A stretch of DNA of 64,000 nt from Hydractinia symbiolongicarpus (GCF_029227915.1 NC_079875.1:27340001-27404000); one strand, 5' to 3'. Shown: positions 22,176-34,375, counted from the first letter of the stretch. Made by a program: numbers and translations. Notes: generated by a model not told the origin, from the letters alone.

Positions 22176-24044
22176 TCACGTTCAATTAATAGAACTATTT
22201 TTCGGATAGTTGACGAAGTGTGATTTTGTCCTCCATTATCGGCTACCTCCGCAGTTGAATTCTTTGTATTTTTTTGTGCTATATTTATAAAAAGGCAGGT
22301 AACTGATAGATAACCGAATGTTTTTCATGCTTGTGTAGTATTGAACCATCATTAGTGCGCAAAATTTCTTAGGGAAAACAGCCCAAAACAATCACTTAGC
22401 TATTGTTTACCTGGTGATCATGTTTATTGTGTCAAAAGCGTTTAAAATAAGAACATTAAAATTTGTATAATATTTATTCAAAGTGACGCTGAAAGTTAAA
22501 GTGGCAAGTGTTTTATCTCCATACGATTTTGTTTGTTTAAATTTAGCATTGTTTATAAAAAAATGGGTAAAAGCAGAACACACGAGACAGACCAAGCAGG
22601 TATACCAGAAAAGGAGATATCTAAATCATATTGTGATATATGCAGAAATCAAATAAACTGAATATATAGCACATTTTAAATATTGGGCCCATTATAATCT
22701 GTCCCGTTTTTTTACTGAGATTGGCTGGGCACGGCCCATAAACTCTTTTTTTATACAAGCAATTCAAATTCTAAAATGAGGCTTAAAGATGCTTACGAAA
22801 AGTACTTTTTCAGGCTCAAAATATGCTTAGGTTATGCTTAATGGCAAAAAGATTTATTTGAATATGCTTATGAAAAACACATGATCAGGCTCAAAATATG
22901 CTTACTTAAAAAAAAAAGCATTTGAATTTTAAATATCAGTAATTTCATTAGACATTAAGAATAAAAAGAAAAACTGCTCAAGAAACAAAAAACATAAAAA
23001 CTTCACAATATTTTCTTAGGTTTCACATAATGCTTAGCAATGCCGAGTCGGGCTGAAACGTGCATAGCGTTCTCAAACTGCTTATGTAGCAAAAACCTAC
23101 CATCTTTGAAATTTTGATAGGGTTAATGTTTCCTCTGTTCGACTCTTATCAAACAGTGTGTTTGAGAAAAACACATTGAGACCATTATTTATAAAAATAC
23201 AAATTTGTTCTAGCCCGATTTCTGCCCTCGTTTGTTTGTTTTTTTAAAACAAAAGGAAAAATGGAATTAAATGGCAAACAGTTATGAGAAAACAGTAGTC
23301 TAGCTACTTATTGCAGAACAAAATATAACTAAATATGGCGAACAAGCTAATAATGTACGAAAATGAGGTTTCCGAAAACAGAGTAAAAAGGTTGTTTTTT
23401 TGGCATTGCTTACACACAGAAGTAAAACATACAATGTCGGTCGGAGGAATTTTGCAATTTTTAAATGGCAAAATAATAAAACGGATTCTTTATATTTCTT
23501 CTAATTTTATTACTTATTTTTATTTCTATTTTCGAAATGGAAAGAAGTGTAAATAAGTTCCTAAGAGTAAGATTTCAATAGATATTTTTAGAAAGACTGC
23601 CGTTTGTTTTCTATGTGCCATTTCACGTATAAAAAATTTGTACAAGTTCTCTATATTTTTACTAATGATTAGTCTTTTTCATCGCTGTCATTTTGATGCT
23701 TAAACGCGAATATCAAATTTGCACTTTTTGGTGCCTGTCATGCCCTTGCCCTGCCTTGCCTACCCCTGTCTTGCCGATATTCGCACTTAGCTTTTTAGAC
23801 AACTGTCTTCAATTAAAGCGTCTTTACACCTGCCATCCTCCCCACTTGGCGCTAAAGCACGTTTCTGCTACATAACACATAAACGCACGTGAACGCCTAA
23901 TGGGGACGAAGCTTGTATGAATTAGGAAAGTGCATTTTGTAAAAATAACAACGTGACATCAAATTGTAAGAAATATAAGAAAACGAACTCACAACTACAA
24001 CGTCACAACCACATCTCAAATACTTCATCTATAAAATAAGTTTT
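22176..24044. other. No recognised gene; weak local repeats
   Basis: CAGGCTCAAAATATGCTTA occurs twice (about 22812 and 22890) within a loose repeat of AAATATGCTTA. A CCTTGCC-rich tract lies at 23738-23775. Nothing coding was recognised. Confidence 0.35.
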
Positions 24045-24097
24045 TGCCCATTTCAGGATTCGAACCTGATAAAACGATGTTTTAGCCATTATGGGCA
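24045..24097 (-). tRNA. Truncated tRNA-like sequence (pseudogene)
   Basis: Read on the minus strand, a perfect 7-bp acceptor-like stem TGCCCAT/ATGGGCA and a perfect T-arm (TCAGG-TTCGAAT-CCTGA) are present, but only about 20 bases lie between them, too few for both D and anticodon arms. Total length 53. Not a functional nuclear tRNA; likely a decayed or SINE-associated piece. Confidence 0.35.
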
Positions 24098-25013
24098 TAA
24101 AAGTTTTCTAGTACTGGGTTATTTCCAAGTCGTTTTAGCTATCTCTTGAGTTACATAAAAAAGAAATTGTAAACTCAAGAACAATTTCTGAATAAGCCTT
24201 AAATTAATACTAAAAGAAAAAAATATATATCAAGGCCAACCTGATGTAATTGTTAAATTTAGTTGCAGTTTGCATATGCATTTAAGATAAAAGGTAGAGA
24301 GAAATGCTGAATATACACTTTTTTGTAAAAAAAAATGTTGCTAAGACTTACTGTTGCTTGAAATAACAAATTCATTCGCTTGACAATAAAAAACAAACTG
24401 TTTTATCTTTGTGGTATATCTCCGGAACCATTGTTTCTAATATCCCTGTTTTTGCTTTTTTTAAAACAGCCTGTTGCTCAATAACTGAAATAGTTCAAAA
24501 GAAAATTGCTTCGATTTTTTACAAACTGAGTAGTTGCTTATAAAAAAGGTGTACATGCTTAATTTAATGCCCTACCGTATTTGCAAAGCACACAAGGTTA
24601 CGCCTGGAATGCCCTTTGTTCTTCAAAGGTAAAATTGCATTAATACAGAACGTGCTCATTCCAAACACTCTTTTTTTATGTAAGAACATTCATAAGAATA
24701 GCAAAAACTTCTAACATGTAGATTTTCAACATAAGGCATTTATATCAAATAAATAAAGATTTGTTAAATGAACCCATTCCATAAAAAAGAAAAAAGAAAA
24801 AATATAGTAACATTTAGATTTTTAACATTTAAGTACATATGTCTAAAGTTATATACCCGGGTTAAGCCACAAGTAACCATGTGACCTGGCGTTAAACGCT
24901 TGGTGGAGTGCTTAATATGAGCCGTAAACTGTGTCACACATTCAGGTGGAGCGCCTTAGTACAGGTATGCATTTTATAAAAAATTCCAAAGGACTTGATA
25001 AACAACTTTTTAT

Positions 25014-25054
25014 CCTCCACAACATATAAAATATCATTTTATATGTTGTGGAGG
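25014..25054. repeat. Perfect 19-bp-stem hairpin
   Basis: CCTCCACAACATATAAAAT is followed by a 3-base loop and its exact complement. Flanked by two copies of CTTAGTACAGGTA (about 24954 and 25084). No gene in this neighbourhood. Confidence 0.9.
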
Positions 25055-25097
25055 AATAGTCTGTTGTTAACACTGGGCTGAGCTTAGTACAGGTAAA

Positions 25098-25884
25098 CCT
25101 TTTAGAAGATAAAAGATTCAACAGAAACCTACAAATCTAGCATTGAATATACCATTTCCGCGGGCGATCAAAACAAAGTCAGTAAAAATATATCGCATTT
25201 GGTATTTCATACAGATATAAAATTATGTGTTATTATAACAGGACGCGTCTTTTACGGACAGACAGAATTATAGAATAGGAAATCTGTGCCTGTCTATGAC
25301 TTTTGCAAAGTGCATTATATTTTTTTTAAATTTTTTACTGCACTATCATTTTTTCTTAAATATCTTCAATTTTTAACAAAAATTGCTTTAAAACAATCTA
25401 TTTTGTACAACTGCAACTGGCGTATAAGTAATCAGGATGCTCCCGTAGGTAAAAAACTACCTGGGACCCAATTAAATCAATTTCCTAAAACTTGGTAAAC
25501 ACCTATCAAAAAACCTTCAAGGCCTAATCTCTTCAACCGTTCGTCAAAACATAGTAACTAGAAAAGAATAGTTTAGGAAATTTGGCTGTTTATTTAGCTA
25601 ACATGACCAATACAGCTAAGTTTTCTAATTTAGATGGGGTTGTCAGAATAAGGTGCACGATCATTTTAAAAATGGTCTTGGCACAGGGTGATTTTCTTTG
25701 CAAGGATGACCTTGATGCTATTTTAGTGGCAACTGACGCTGATATGTTGGAAATTTTTGATAGTTAATTGCTTTGGGTTCCAGAATAATAACACACAATT
25801 GATAGAAACAATGTATTTCTATTGGAATGAGTAGATACACCACGTTCAATATGCATAGATTATTTATGCATTGTAGGTGTCTTC
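25098..25884. other. No recognised gene
   Basis: Open frames at 25286-25498 and 25582-25767 show no recognisable motif; the second reads plausibly protein-like (VRIRCTIILKMVLAQGDFL) but I cannot assign it. Confidence 0.25.
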
Positions 25885-26410
25885 ATGCTCTGAGCGTCAG
25901 AAACATGAGACAATGGTGTTTTCTTTCATACCCTGAGCGTCAGGTGTATGAGAGAATTGAACAAATATGTAACGCATATCCTGAGCGTCAGGATATGCAT
26001 TATAGGTGTCTTCATGCTTTGAGCGTCAGAAACATGAGACAATGGTGTTTTCTCTCATACCCTGAGCGTCAGGTGTATGAGAGAATTGAGATGCCTTGAG
26101 TGTCAAGTGCATCGGCATGTCCTGAGCGTCAGGCACATGCTAATTACTGGTGTTTTTATTCATACCTTGAGCGTCAGATGTATGAGAGAATGAGATGCCT
26201 TGAGCGCCAAGTGCATCGACATGCCCTGAGCGTCAGGCGCATGTTTCCTATTCCAGTAAAGATTACAGTACACATATCTACAACTACATGTCCTGAGCGT
26301 CAGGCACATGCAAAATACTCGTGTTTTATTCATACACTGAGCGTCAGGTGTATGAGAGATGCCCTGAGCGTCAGGCGCATCGACATGTGCTGAGCGTCAG
26401 GCACATGCTA
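25885..26410. repeat. Array of 14 short palindromes with TGAGCGTCA core
   Basis: Fourteen copies of a hairpin module with core centres from about 25894 to 26394. Twelve of 14 share TGAGCGTCA exactly; the others read TGAGTGTCA and TGAGCGCCA. The inner stem is CCTGA/TCAGG or CTTGA/TCAAG around a 3-base loop. Outside it, most copies have one unpaired base on the 3' side and then an outer stem of 5-9 pairs. Outer stems differ between copies yet stay complementary: TCATAC/GTATGA, GCATGT/ACATGC, GATGC/GCATC, ACATGC/GCATGT, GCATAT/ATATGC, TCATG/CATGA. Copy spacing is irregular, about 25-60 bp, and a 95-bp block holding two copies is duplicated (25869 and 25996). I know no named family with this design. 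Confidence 0.9.
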
Positions 26411-28944
26411 ATTACACATGCTAACTTCTGGCCGGGTTCGAACCCGGATACCGTCGGTTGAAAGTACAGATCAATGACCACAAGGCCGGTTTGACCTTGA
26501 AGAACTAGCACAGTGTGGGGTGTTGGGGTTTTATATGCAGCCATTAATAATGAAGACCTGGGTAGGGTCCAGTTCCTTTACAAGCAAGTGAGACTACTAT
26601 CCTGACAACCTTTAGATCAGGTCCATAGGTAGAAACCATCCCCCACTGTGCAAGGCTCTACATTGCATCCTCAATGACTAAGGTAAACCTATAATGTATA
26701 CTAACTACAATGCTAAAGAACTGTACTTCTGTCACCACAATTAACATTAGCAAAACTTGCAGTTTAGCTCCATATAAAGGTTTGTGTTTAAATCAAAACA
26801 TCTTTTAAGAACAGGTTAAACCTTACTATTGTTGTTCATTATTGAGAATTGTGAAGTGAGAATTATAAAGGTGACTGCTTATATCAAGTATTCAGTTCAT
26901 TGAGAGATCAAATCTTACTATTTACGAATTTCAAGTTAAAAGTTAAAGAATAAAAATTCCAAGCTGTAATGTTGTTTTTCTGATTTTTGAAGCTTCTCCT
27001 CCATGCTTCTGATCACATTCTCCATTTTGAAATCAATCAATTTTTGTAATATGTTTTCCATTTACTTCTTTGGTCATATTCAAGATCTATGGGTCTCAAG
27101 GAAATGAATGGATTTATCAAAAAAAAAAAAATGTGAGTTTTACGTTTTACCCACGTCACTAAGACGTGAGACTTGAATGAATAATTTATTACTTTTTTTC
27201 TTCCTGTTAAAGCTTTGAAAAAATGGAGGGCCTTGTACATCAAGTACAATCCACCTCAGAAACTTCCAAGGTACTCTTGACGTATAATATTCACAACACA
27301 AGAGGGTATGACACGATGTACGCCTTTTCCGAATCATAAAACTCGGCTGGGTTTCCAAGCTACTCGCACTAACAGGTTTATATTGAAAGCCAATAACATT
27401 AATTTTATTGCTTTTAGTCGCCGTTTTCATTGAAAAATTGTTTTGAAAAAAAATAGAGGAATATGTATTGATCAACTAGAATGCAATCTACATATGTATT
27501 TCACAAGGAATAAAATGATAAAGACGTCTCAGTTTTATTTCAGGGGGGTTATGCTTTTTCTTGTTGTCAGTCCCGAAAGTAGTTGTATGATCACTGACGT
27601 CAAACGCATAATTACGCATATTAAATTTTTTACCCAGTCTACCGTGCAAACATTCAGAATGAACAAAGCTTTGACATGGCATAAAGTTTTGTTTATGCAT
27701 GTTTTGATTAAAGATTGATGGGAAAGGTATAGCAGTTTTCTTTATCAGTGTACGAATTATGAGTTGACAGAGCCATCATAAGTTTCAAGCAGTCACTAAC
27801 CTTTAAAGGGAATTGTGAAGTTAACCTGAAAAGTTATTTAAGGAACTTTGGTGGTCCTAAAATGCTTCATATTGCCATAAAAAAAATTGTGGGCACAAAA
27901 AGTTGTAAATGGTAAAGAAAAGATAATAAATGAATTGAAATGCAGGAATGATTTTAAAAACACTTTTATGAAATTACAGAAATGAAACTTATATTTGAAA
28001 CTTTGCCAGGCTTAAAACATTGTTTCTATTTGTTATTATAGATGTAATTACATCGTATTGGCCTCATTGAAAATACCTACATTCTGTAAGTCAGGAAGTA
28101 TAGCTAATACACACAACAAAAATTTCAGACTTTACCATTTATACTCTATAGTCTTGTTATTATTCTGGAACCACCTGGGGTATTCCCAAATTACCCTTGA
28201 ACAGACTACGCCTTTTCAAATAAACACTGGCATATTTCCTGCAATTATTGCAAGGTGGACTTTGAACCCTCCGTTTTCAGGAACGAAGCACACAAGAAGT
28301 ACCAACAAGGAGAGACTCTTTTGAGAGATGTACTAGCTATCTTGCCTTTTTGTTTACATTTCGGTACCAGTATTAAATCCTGGACCTTTAAACCTTGTAT
28401 CGTGTTGTAATTCACAAAATTTTGAAACACTTCGGATTTAGCATGTTTAGCATTTATAGCTATATCATTTTGCTACATAACAAGACCGGGGATAGTTAAA
28501 ATACAATTAAAATACAAAGATAAACTGTAATTTTTTTTAAAGAACCTCTTCATCATGTTAGCTAGCAATGTTTGTGGGCTTTGCTATCTGAGAACGGAGT
28601 TCAAATTCTAACTTACTCAACTTGCAGGAAAATTAAATATGGCTGCACTCAACGGCATACACCTTCAATTTTATTGGAATTACTCAGAGTCTGTCTGTCC
28701 TTCCGTCTTGTCGTTTTAAATACCCTGCAGAAATGGTCAGTTAACTAGGCTACAGGTTTTCAAGACAAGACTGTTTGAGTTTGAGAAACTAGCCAACCAA
28801 AATCATTTACAAAGAAAAATTAGCTAGCTACCCAGCGAACCTAATTTACTAGAATCCACAAAAAATGATCGGCTATGTTATTATATTAATTTCTCAATAC
28901 AATTTTTTACCTTTCCAGCCGGGGAGGATCGAGTTTTGCAGATC
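26411..28944. other. No recognised gene
   Basis: Contains a box-B-like palindrome at 26431-26447, a CACGTC/GACGTG inverted pair near 27152-27168 and AT-rich DNA. Several short frames (27140-27718, 28058-28324) show no motif. Confidence 0.3.
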
Positions 28945-29224
28945 TGTCCCCATAAGGTTTGTGTGTGCGTTTCTGCACGGTACGGTAAAAATAAACGGCG
29001 GTAAAATCTAACGGAGGAGAGTGGCCCATAAGTCGTGTGTGAAAAGTTTGCACCACTCGACCAAAACAAATATGGCTGCAGTGTAGTTGGATATTTTTTT
29101 GGTACAAAGAAAGAATAAAAATTAAACACAGTACTTATAGAAATTTGTAACCTTACACCTCAATATACCAAGTGTAGTTATTTAAAGTGTCTCTGTAACT
29201 TTTTTAACGTAAACTTATGGGACA
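28945..29224. mobile_element. Small MITE with TGTCCCATAAG-type ends
   Basis: The left end TGTCCCCATAAGG (28945-28957) faces the right end ACTTATGGGACA (29213-29224), 280 bp apart. An internal GGCCCATAAGTCGTGTG (about 29023) repeats the theme. The ends match the 18-bp satellite unit at 10289-10486. No clear target duplication was seen, so the boundaries are tentative. Confidence 0.5.
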
Positions 29225-30824
29225 CCAACACTAGCTGCTAGTTAGCTAACTGGTAGATTCCATCAAGTTTAGTATGCTCAGGTAGGAAAACACACACAAA
29301 CACTGTGGGACTTTGGACAAAAGCGGACAATAGTATCTTTCTGCGCGCGAAAATTCTACGCCGTTCTTTTTCGAATGCAAGCTTTGACTGATGAGGTGAG
29401 TACCTTTGTCTTTTTTCAATGTTATCTAAGTAAGTCTTCCTTCTGCCTGGTTTAGTGTACAGTTTAGCTGCTATTTTAGCTTTAGCTAGCTATTTATTTG
29501 TATTGGCTGCACCTAACACTAAGAACTTTTTTATATATAAAGCTTTCAACCAGCAGAATTTAAGCCAACAATGGTATATCATAAAACTAGGTATAGAGCT
29601 AGCTAGCTAGCTATTTATATAGCTAAAAAGACTGTATACACTAGGTATCTTACACCTGCCTATCCACAGCAATAGGTGAGTTTCCATGTTTATGTTTCAA
29701 CTAAATTCTTACGCATGTGCAGAAAACCTAAAAAAAAAACAGGCAAAAAAAAAAATGCGAAGAAAGTCAAATTATGGTTAAAAACTTTTTACCTTGGATA
29801 AGTAGCATCTTTTGACCAATATGTTCTAAACCTAAACAAATCAAAGGATACCTCCACTCGATAAATATTTTTATTTAGTATAATGAATGGCTATTATATA
29901 GCTTGCTTTATCTGTAGTGAATATTTATAGTCACATGTTTGTATTATATGTATAGTTTGGAATTATTATATATATATAATAATCTTACCCTTTAGGAAAA
30001 CGAATCAAAGCTGGTGTAAAAATATGTCATTTATGAATCAAAGAAAATTAATTTTGAGCCATAATTGTTTGCGATTTTGATCTTGTCCTAAATTTGTGAC
30101 TGAAATGCTTTCTTTTTTATGGTTTCGGCGAAAAATGTAAAAATTGGCTGTCCTCTCAAATTCTAAAAAAGGTTGTCTTCTAAAATGGTGAACCTTTGTT
30201 AATATTTACTAAAACGAGCCCAATGAATTATTTTATTTTTACATTTGTGTGATATACAATGTTTGCGTTTATCCAGTCTTTTTTAATTTGCGATATATGC
30301 GTTTGTTATATTTAAGTACTGTCTTTATTTTTTGAGACATTTGATTTTCAATTTAATTGCAACCATTTATGTGCAAATGACACACTCTTTTAATTTGTGC
30401 TTATAAAAAAAATTATTATGCATAATTCCTTAACCTTTTAAGTTAAATCTAAATTAAATAAAACCCATGAAATTTTTATTATGCACATAGACATTCACAT
30501 TGGCAATTGTTGATGTGAATTCCAAAGGTTATGCAAATACCATATTTACCTTTAGAAATTATAGAAATTCTTCTTAAGTTGAACCTGTCTGTTTCATATC
30601 CTACTTTTTATATATAGGGCTTACAACGATTATCAATAATGATGGATAGCAGGCTTATAGAATATTTGATTATCAGCAAATGCAATTTGCTATTCTTTAT
30701 ATTTCCTATAAATAAGACCTTTAACTTTGACTTTACAGTTACATGCCAAATGGCAAGTATTCCACTACTACCATATTATATATATACCATATATATACAT
30801 GCCTTAAGTTTGGATTAGGCTTGT
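29225..30824. other. No recognised gene; GCTA-rich tracts
   Basis: TAGCTAGCTAGCTA runs occur near 29480 and 29595. Remainder AT-rich without coding motifs. Confidence 0.35.
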
Positions 30825-31681
30825 ACATCATCATCAGCATCATTCTCGGCTTAACGTCCGTTTTCCATGCTAGCATGGGTTGGACGGGGTATATTAATGA
30901 CCCTCTTCCAATCTGATCTAGACTGTGTTAGATCTAAGCTCAACTTCCGCTGTATCGAGTCTGTCCTTATAACCTCCTGCCAAGTCTTTCTCGGTCTGCC
31001 TCTGGGCTTTGCCCCAGGAACTATCAAGTCTCTACACTTTCTTACCCAATTATCCTCCTCCATTCTTTCCAAGTGCCCCAGCCAATTCAATCTTCTTATC
31101 TGGATAACATCTTTAATTCTACGGATACTTAGCCTGCTTCTTAGCTCATCTGAACTCTTCCTGTCTCTCAGACTGGCGTTACACATCCACCTAACCATTC
31201 TCATATCATTCCTTTCTAAACGGTCAAGATCTTCCTGCTTCACTGCCCATGTCTTACTACCGTACAACATAACACTTTTTACACAGGCCTCATACAACCT
31301 ACCTTTTGCCTCAATTGACAAGACTCTGCTAGTCAACAAAGGAAGTAACTCTCTGAACTTTTTCCAAGCAGAATCTATCCTGCAAGTAACACTTCTTCCA
31401 ACACCCCCTTGACTGCCCAACATATCACCTAAGTAACAGAAGTTCTCAACTATCTCTAACGAGCAATTGTTGTACATCATTAAAGCTGGAAATACTTCAT
31501 TTTCTATAATCTCACCTTTGCAACGCTTGCATATAAACTGAATGTCAGCTCTTAACCTTCCACCAATACTACTGCACTTCTTATGTACCCAATGCTTGCA
31601 AGTCTGACAAAAAATTGAGTTACTACCAACCCCTTTCCTGCAAACTCCACAAGGCCACTTTCCAACTACAACTACCCACAA
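30825..31681 (-). pseudogene. 5'-truncated LINE: post-RT zinc finger and C-terminal domain, with 3' tail
   Basis: The minus-strand frame of 276 codons (31681-30851) starts with a PHD-like zinc cluster, CGVCRKGVGSNSIFC then C-x2-C-x4-H-x2-C and a final C-x2-C. It continues with FCYLGDMLGSQGGV, CVKSVMLYGSKTWAV, WMCNASLRDRKSS and WLGHLERM, a block that follows the RT in Jockey/CR1-type LINEs of many invertebrates. RT and endonuclease are absent, as expected for 5' truncation. The 3' end has the palindrome CCATGCTAGCATGG (30867-30880) and a TGATGA-type tail (30827-30842). The frame itself is open throughout, which suggests a fairly young insertion. Confidence 0.75.
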
Positions 31682-32263
31682 GTTTAACCCTTTGCAGCAT
31701 CACCAAAATATTTAAAAGGACGACGATGTTTAATCTACAGTGAACGTTCTTGAAAAAAAGATTGAAATATATATATAATAATTATTTCACATTTTCTTTC
31801 ATTTGCAAAACTAATGTTCCACAAACATTTTTAATTCAGGTTTTTTAATTTCAAACGTTTCATAAGATTTTCTAGTTAAGGTATATGGGAAGTAGAATTT
31901 TATTTCTAAAATCTTGTCTAGTAAGTAAGTAAGTAAGTAATAGTAATACAGCATAAAATATTAAAACACGAAATAAATGCAATAAGCGTGTTTCATTTTT
32001 AGCTTTAAGTTATATCATTGGAGGTTTAAAGGTGGAAAATGATTAACCAGGTTTGTAAAATTTTATATTTATATAGAATATCTTTGCTGTAATTGCACTT
32101 TTACAATAAGGTGAGTTGATGTAAACAAACTGCAACTTTAGTGGTCTATTTGCTCTTTTACTCACAAGTGAATGCATGGGAAAAGGTGGAAATGTTATTC
32201 TGCTATCTTTGAAATTTGTCTTATTTTTTCTAAAATTGTAGTATGCAAATAAATTTGTTTTAG
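31682..32263. other. No recognised gene; (GTAA)n tract
   Basis: GTAAGTAAGTAAGTAAGTAA lies at about 31919-31939. The rest is AT-rich and would be upstream intron if the following exons belong to a gene. Confidence 0.4.
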
Positions 32264-32642
32264 AGAAGAGGCAAAAGATGTAAAATTGACCACAAGGAAG
32301 TGGCAAAAAATTACTGTAAAAGTAAAACTGATCAAAAAGGATTCGATTTAGTGTACATAAACGATAATATAGGTATGAATGCAAATGTCTTTTAAGAAAA
32401 CCATTTTTTCATTCAAAGTTATTGATTTCATTGCAAGTAATAATGCTGGCGCAACAATGACTTTCTATATTTTTTTTTATGTTTTCAACAGGGTACGGCG
32501 TTTTCACCACAAAAACATTTTACAAAGAGGAATTTCTTCTTGAGTACCCTGGCCCAATAATTTCTGCAGCACTGGGCAGAGAAAGACAAGAAAGCTACTC
32601 AGCTCACCATGGGTCGTATTTGTTTTTCTACAACAATACATG
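32264..32642 (+). CDS. SET-domain protein, two internal exons (partial)
   Basis: Exon 32264-32372 encodes a basic segment and DLVYINDNIG. Removing a GT...AG intron (32373-32491) joins the split glycine codon to exon 32492-32642, which reads YGVFTTKTFYKEEFLLEY then PGPIISAALGRERQESY and GSYLFFYNNT. This matches the N-terminal half of SET methyltransferase domains (GxGVFxTxxFxxGEFLxEYxGxLI), closest in my judgement to KMT5A-like histone H4 lysine-20 methyltransferases. The exon ends mid-codon at a GTAAGG donor (32643). I could not find the exons for the NHS and C-terminal catalytic parts, so it may be a gene fragment. Confidence 0.55.
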
Positions 32643-33489
32643 GTAAGGAGCATATATGTTTGTTTTGAGTGTCTGTACGAACTTAGTCAGATAAAATATC
32701 TGCAAGCGTGGAAAACGAGAAAATATAGGGCATAATCTACACACAATACGTTCTATAAAATAAATTTGTGATGTGATCGCGAGTGTTTTTACATCTTTGT
32801 TTTTAGTAACCACATTTTTTTGTTGTTCTGCCTAGTGCAGCTGTAGGGAAAATCCATGAACCGGTGTTATTTACTATAATGTTATTTATATTATATATTA
32901 GGCCCAGTTTGTCGCGCCAAAAGTATTAACTAACCATGTAACTAATGCTAACGATATTTATTTTTTTATTATTATCTGAATTTGTGAAGTGATCCGAAGT
33001 ATATAAAAGTCTGGAGTTTCATAAAGCCAGATTTTTAATTGTTAATTAGAAATTGGAGATTAAAATGTTATAAGTTTAAACTCATAATCATATTTACCTA
33101 CACGTACACTTCGAGAAACAATTCGAACTGATACACGCCTTTTTTATAATAACCAGGTTGGCCATTATTCCTATTTCTCTATTGTTCCAAAAAGAGACCT
33201 ATTGTTCCTAACTTTAAATCCCAATCTGATATTCCTATAAAGCATATTCTTATGAAGGAAAAGCGTTTAGTTGAGTTTAAAAGTTTCCTAGAACTTGCTT
33301 GAAAAAAGTTAGAAAAATATCGAAGATTTTCAAAAATACCCGAATTCTCTCACAATTGTTTTTCACGATGTCAATTTTTTTTTTATCAAAGCTGTAACTA
33401 TTCGGTTTCAATTTCATCTCAAAACAAAACTCGTTGCTCATACTCAATACTAAAACCATAAAATCAGATCACTTTTTCCCCTAAAGAAA
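32643..33489. other. No recognised gene
   Basis: A CTAG-acceptor at about 32835 followed by a short open stretch might be a further exon of the SET gene, but it lacks SET motifs. The rest is AT-rich. Confidence 0.25.
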
Positions 33490-33950
33490 AAAGTTAAACA
33501 CCAATCTTCAGTGACTTACGAAGGAGTGCGTTCGTGTAATTGGAAATACATAGGTAAAACGAAAAGCAATGCAGAAGTAAGATGGAGAGAGCATGATAAG
33601 ATTAATAATAAATCAGAGCCAGAGAAGCATATAGCTCTCAATAATGGTCACTCTTTCACTTCGAACATTATTACAAAAGCTCCAAATATTACAAGAAAAC
33701 GAAAGATATTAGAAGCATACTATATAAAGAAATTTAACCCTTCTATAAACGATCAATTGGACATTAAATTTGTGAACCTTGTTAGAAATGGTATAACATA
33801 AATTCCCACAGGATTTTAATATTTTTAATTATTCTTTTAATTGTTCTTAGCTGTATTTAATGTATAAGTTTTGATAGATGTTTTTAATGCTTGATGATGT
33901 ACTAGAAGTACGAAAAGCTTCGCAATAAATATATTTATATACTTGTTTCC
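33490..33950 (+). pseudogene. Penelope-like element 3' fragment with GIY-YIG endonuclease
   Basis: From about 33509 the frame reads VTYEGVRSCNWKYIGKT, NAEVRWREHD, KHIALNNGHSFTSN, RKRKILEAYYIKKFNPSIN and LVRNGIT with stop at 33799-33801. This is the C-terminal GIY-YIG endonuclease of Penelope-like elements: the YIG, the Arg-x3-H region and the Glu in LEAYYI are retained. The RT part is missing. Downstream at about 33890 is a TGATGA / GTACT-AGA-AGTAC / GAAA arrangement typical of the 3' end of such elements. A 5'-truncated copy. Confidence 0.75.
33887..33930 (+). ncRNA. Hammerhead-like core at second Penelope 3' end (candidate)
   Basis: CTTGATGAT is followed by a perfect 5-bp stem GTACT-AGA-AGTAC and then GAAAAGC. 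This matches the CUGAUGA / stem II / GAAA order with one extra U in the core. A possible AUA cleavage triplet follows. Second example in this window after 13485-13530. Confidence 0.4.
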
Positions 33951-34375
33951 TTATTGAGAAAAACCATAAAAGTTTCTTAGCAATGTTGTAAATTTAACTA
34001 CAGTTTCTTAAAAACAGGTCACTTTTTTTAACTGGCCCCCAAAATAATTTCTGGTGATACTTTTGTACTGAAATCATAAAATAAATAAGGAACAAACACT
34101 ACTAGGCCTTTTGTTTGCTTTCTTATAAAAAATGAGATTTAAATCTACTAGCTATTGTTACAAGACAAGCCTGCTACGCCACTGCTATGTATAGCTTATT
34201 ATTTAGATTTAGAATATACCTTAAATTTTAACGAATCTCGTAATTTTAATTTATTTTAAACCTATTCATTGAGAAAATGTAGTCTTGAGCAGATTTTATC
34301 AACTACAAAAAAGAAAATTTAGTAAAAAGAACCAGAGTAGAAAAATAAACAAAGTCACATCGTATCATTTATTTT
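33951..34375. other. No recognised gene
   Basis: AT-rich intergenic DNA without visible motif. Confidence 0.3.

Noticed and set aside
25827-26393. Two open frames with recurring PERQ / LSVR words over the palindrome array
   Set aside because: The words are the translated form of the CCTGAGCGTCAGG palindrome; spacing is irregular and there is no start or domain. The DNA structure explains them.
25891-26400. TGAGCGTCA as a bZIP (AP-1/CRE/MARE) site cluster
   Set aside because: Known bZIP half-sites TGA/TCA are spaced by one or two bases, not three; kept only as a remote alternative.
25885-26410. CRISPR-like array
   Set aside because: Eukaryotic context, palindromic units of varying sequence, irregular spacers and no associated genes.
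26425-26484. Minus-strand tRNA candidate around GGGTTCGAACCC
   Set aside because: The T-loop would have only six bases, the acceptor has a mismatch and D/anticodon arms do not fold. Box-B palindrome only.
30867-31412. 181-codon plus-strand frame over the truncated LINE
   Set aside because: Antisense shadow of the LINE C-terminal domain, hydrophobic by codon complementarity.
32043-32384. 113-codon minus-strand frame
   Set aside because: Lies opposite the SET-domain exon and has no motif; a shadow of AT-rich coding DNA.
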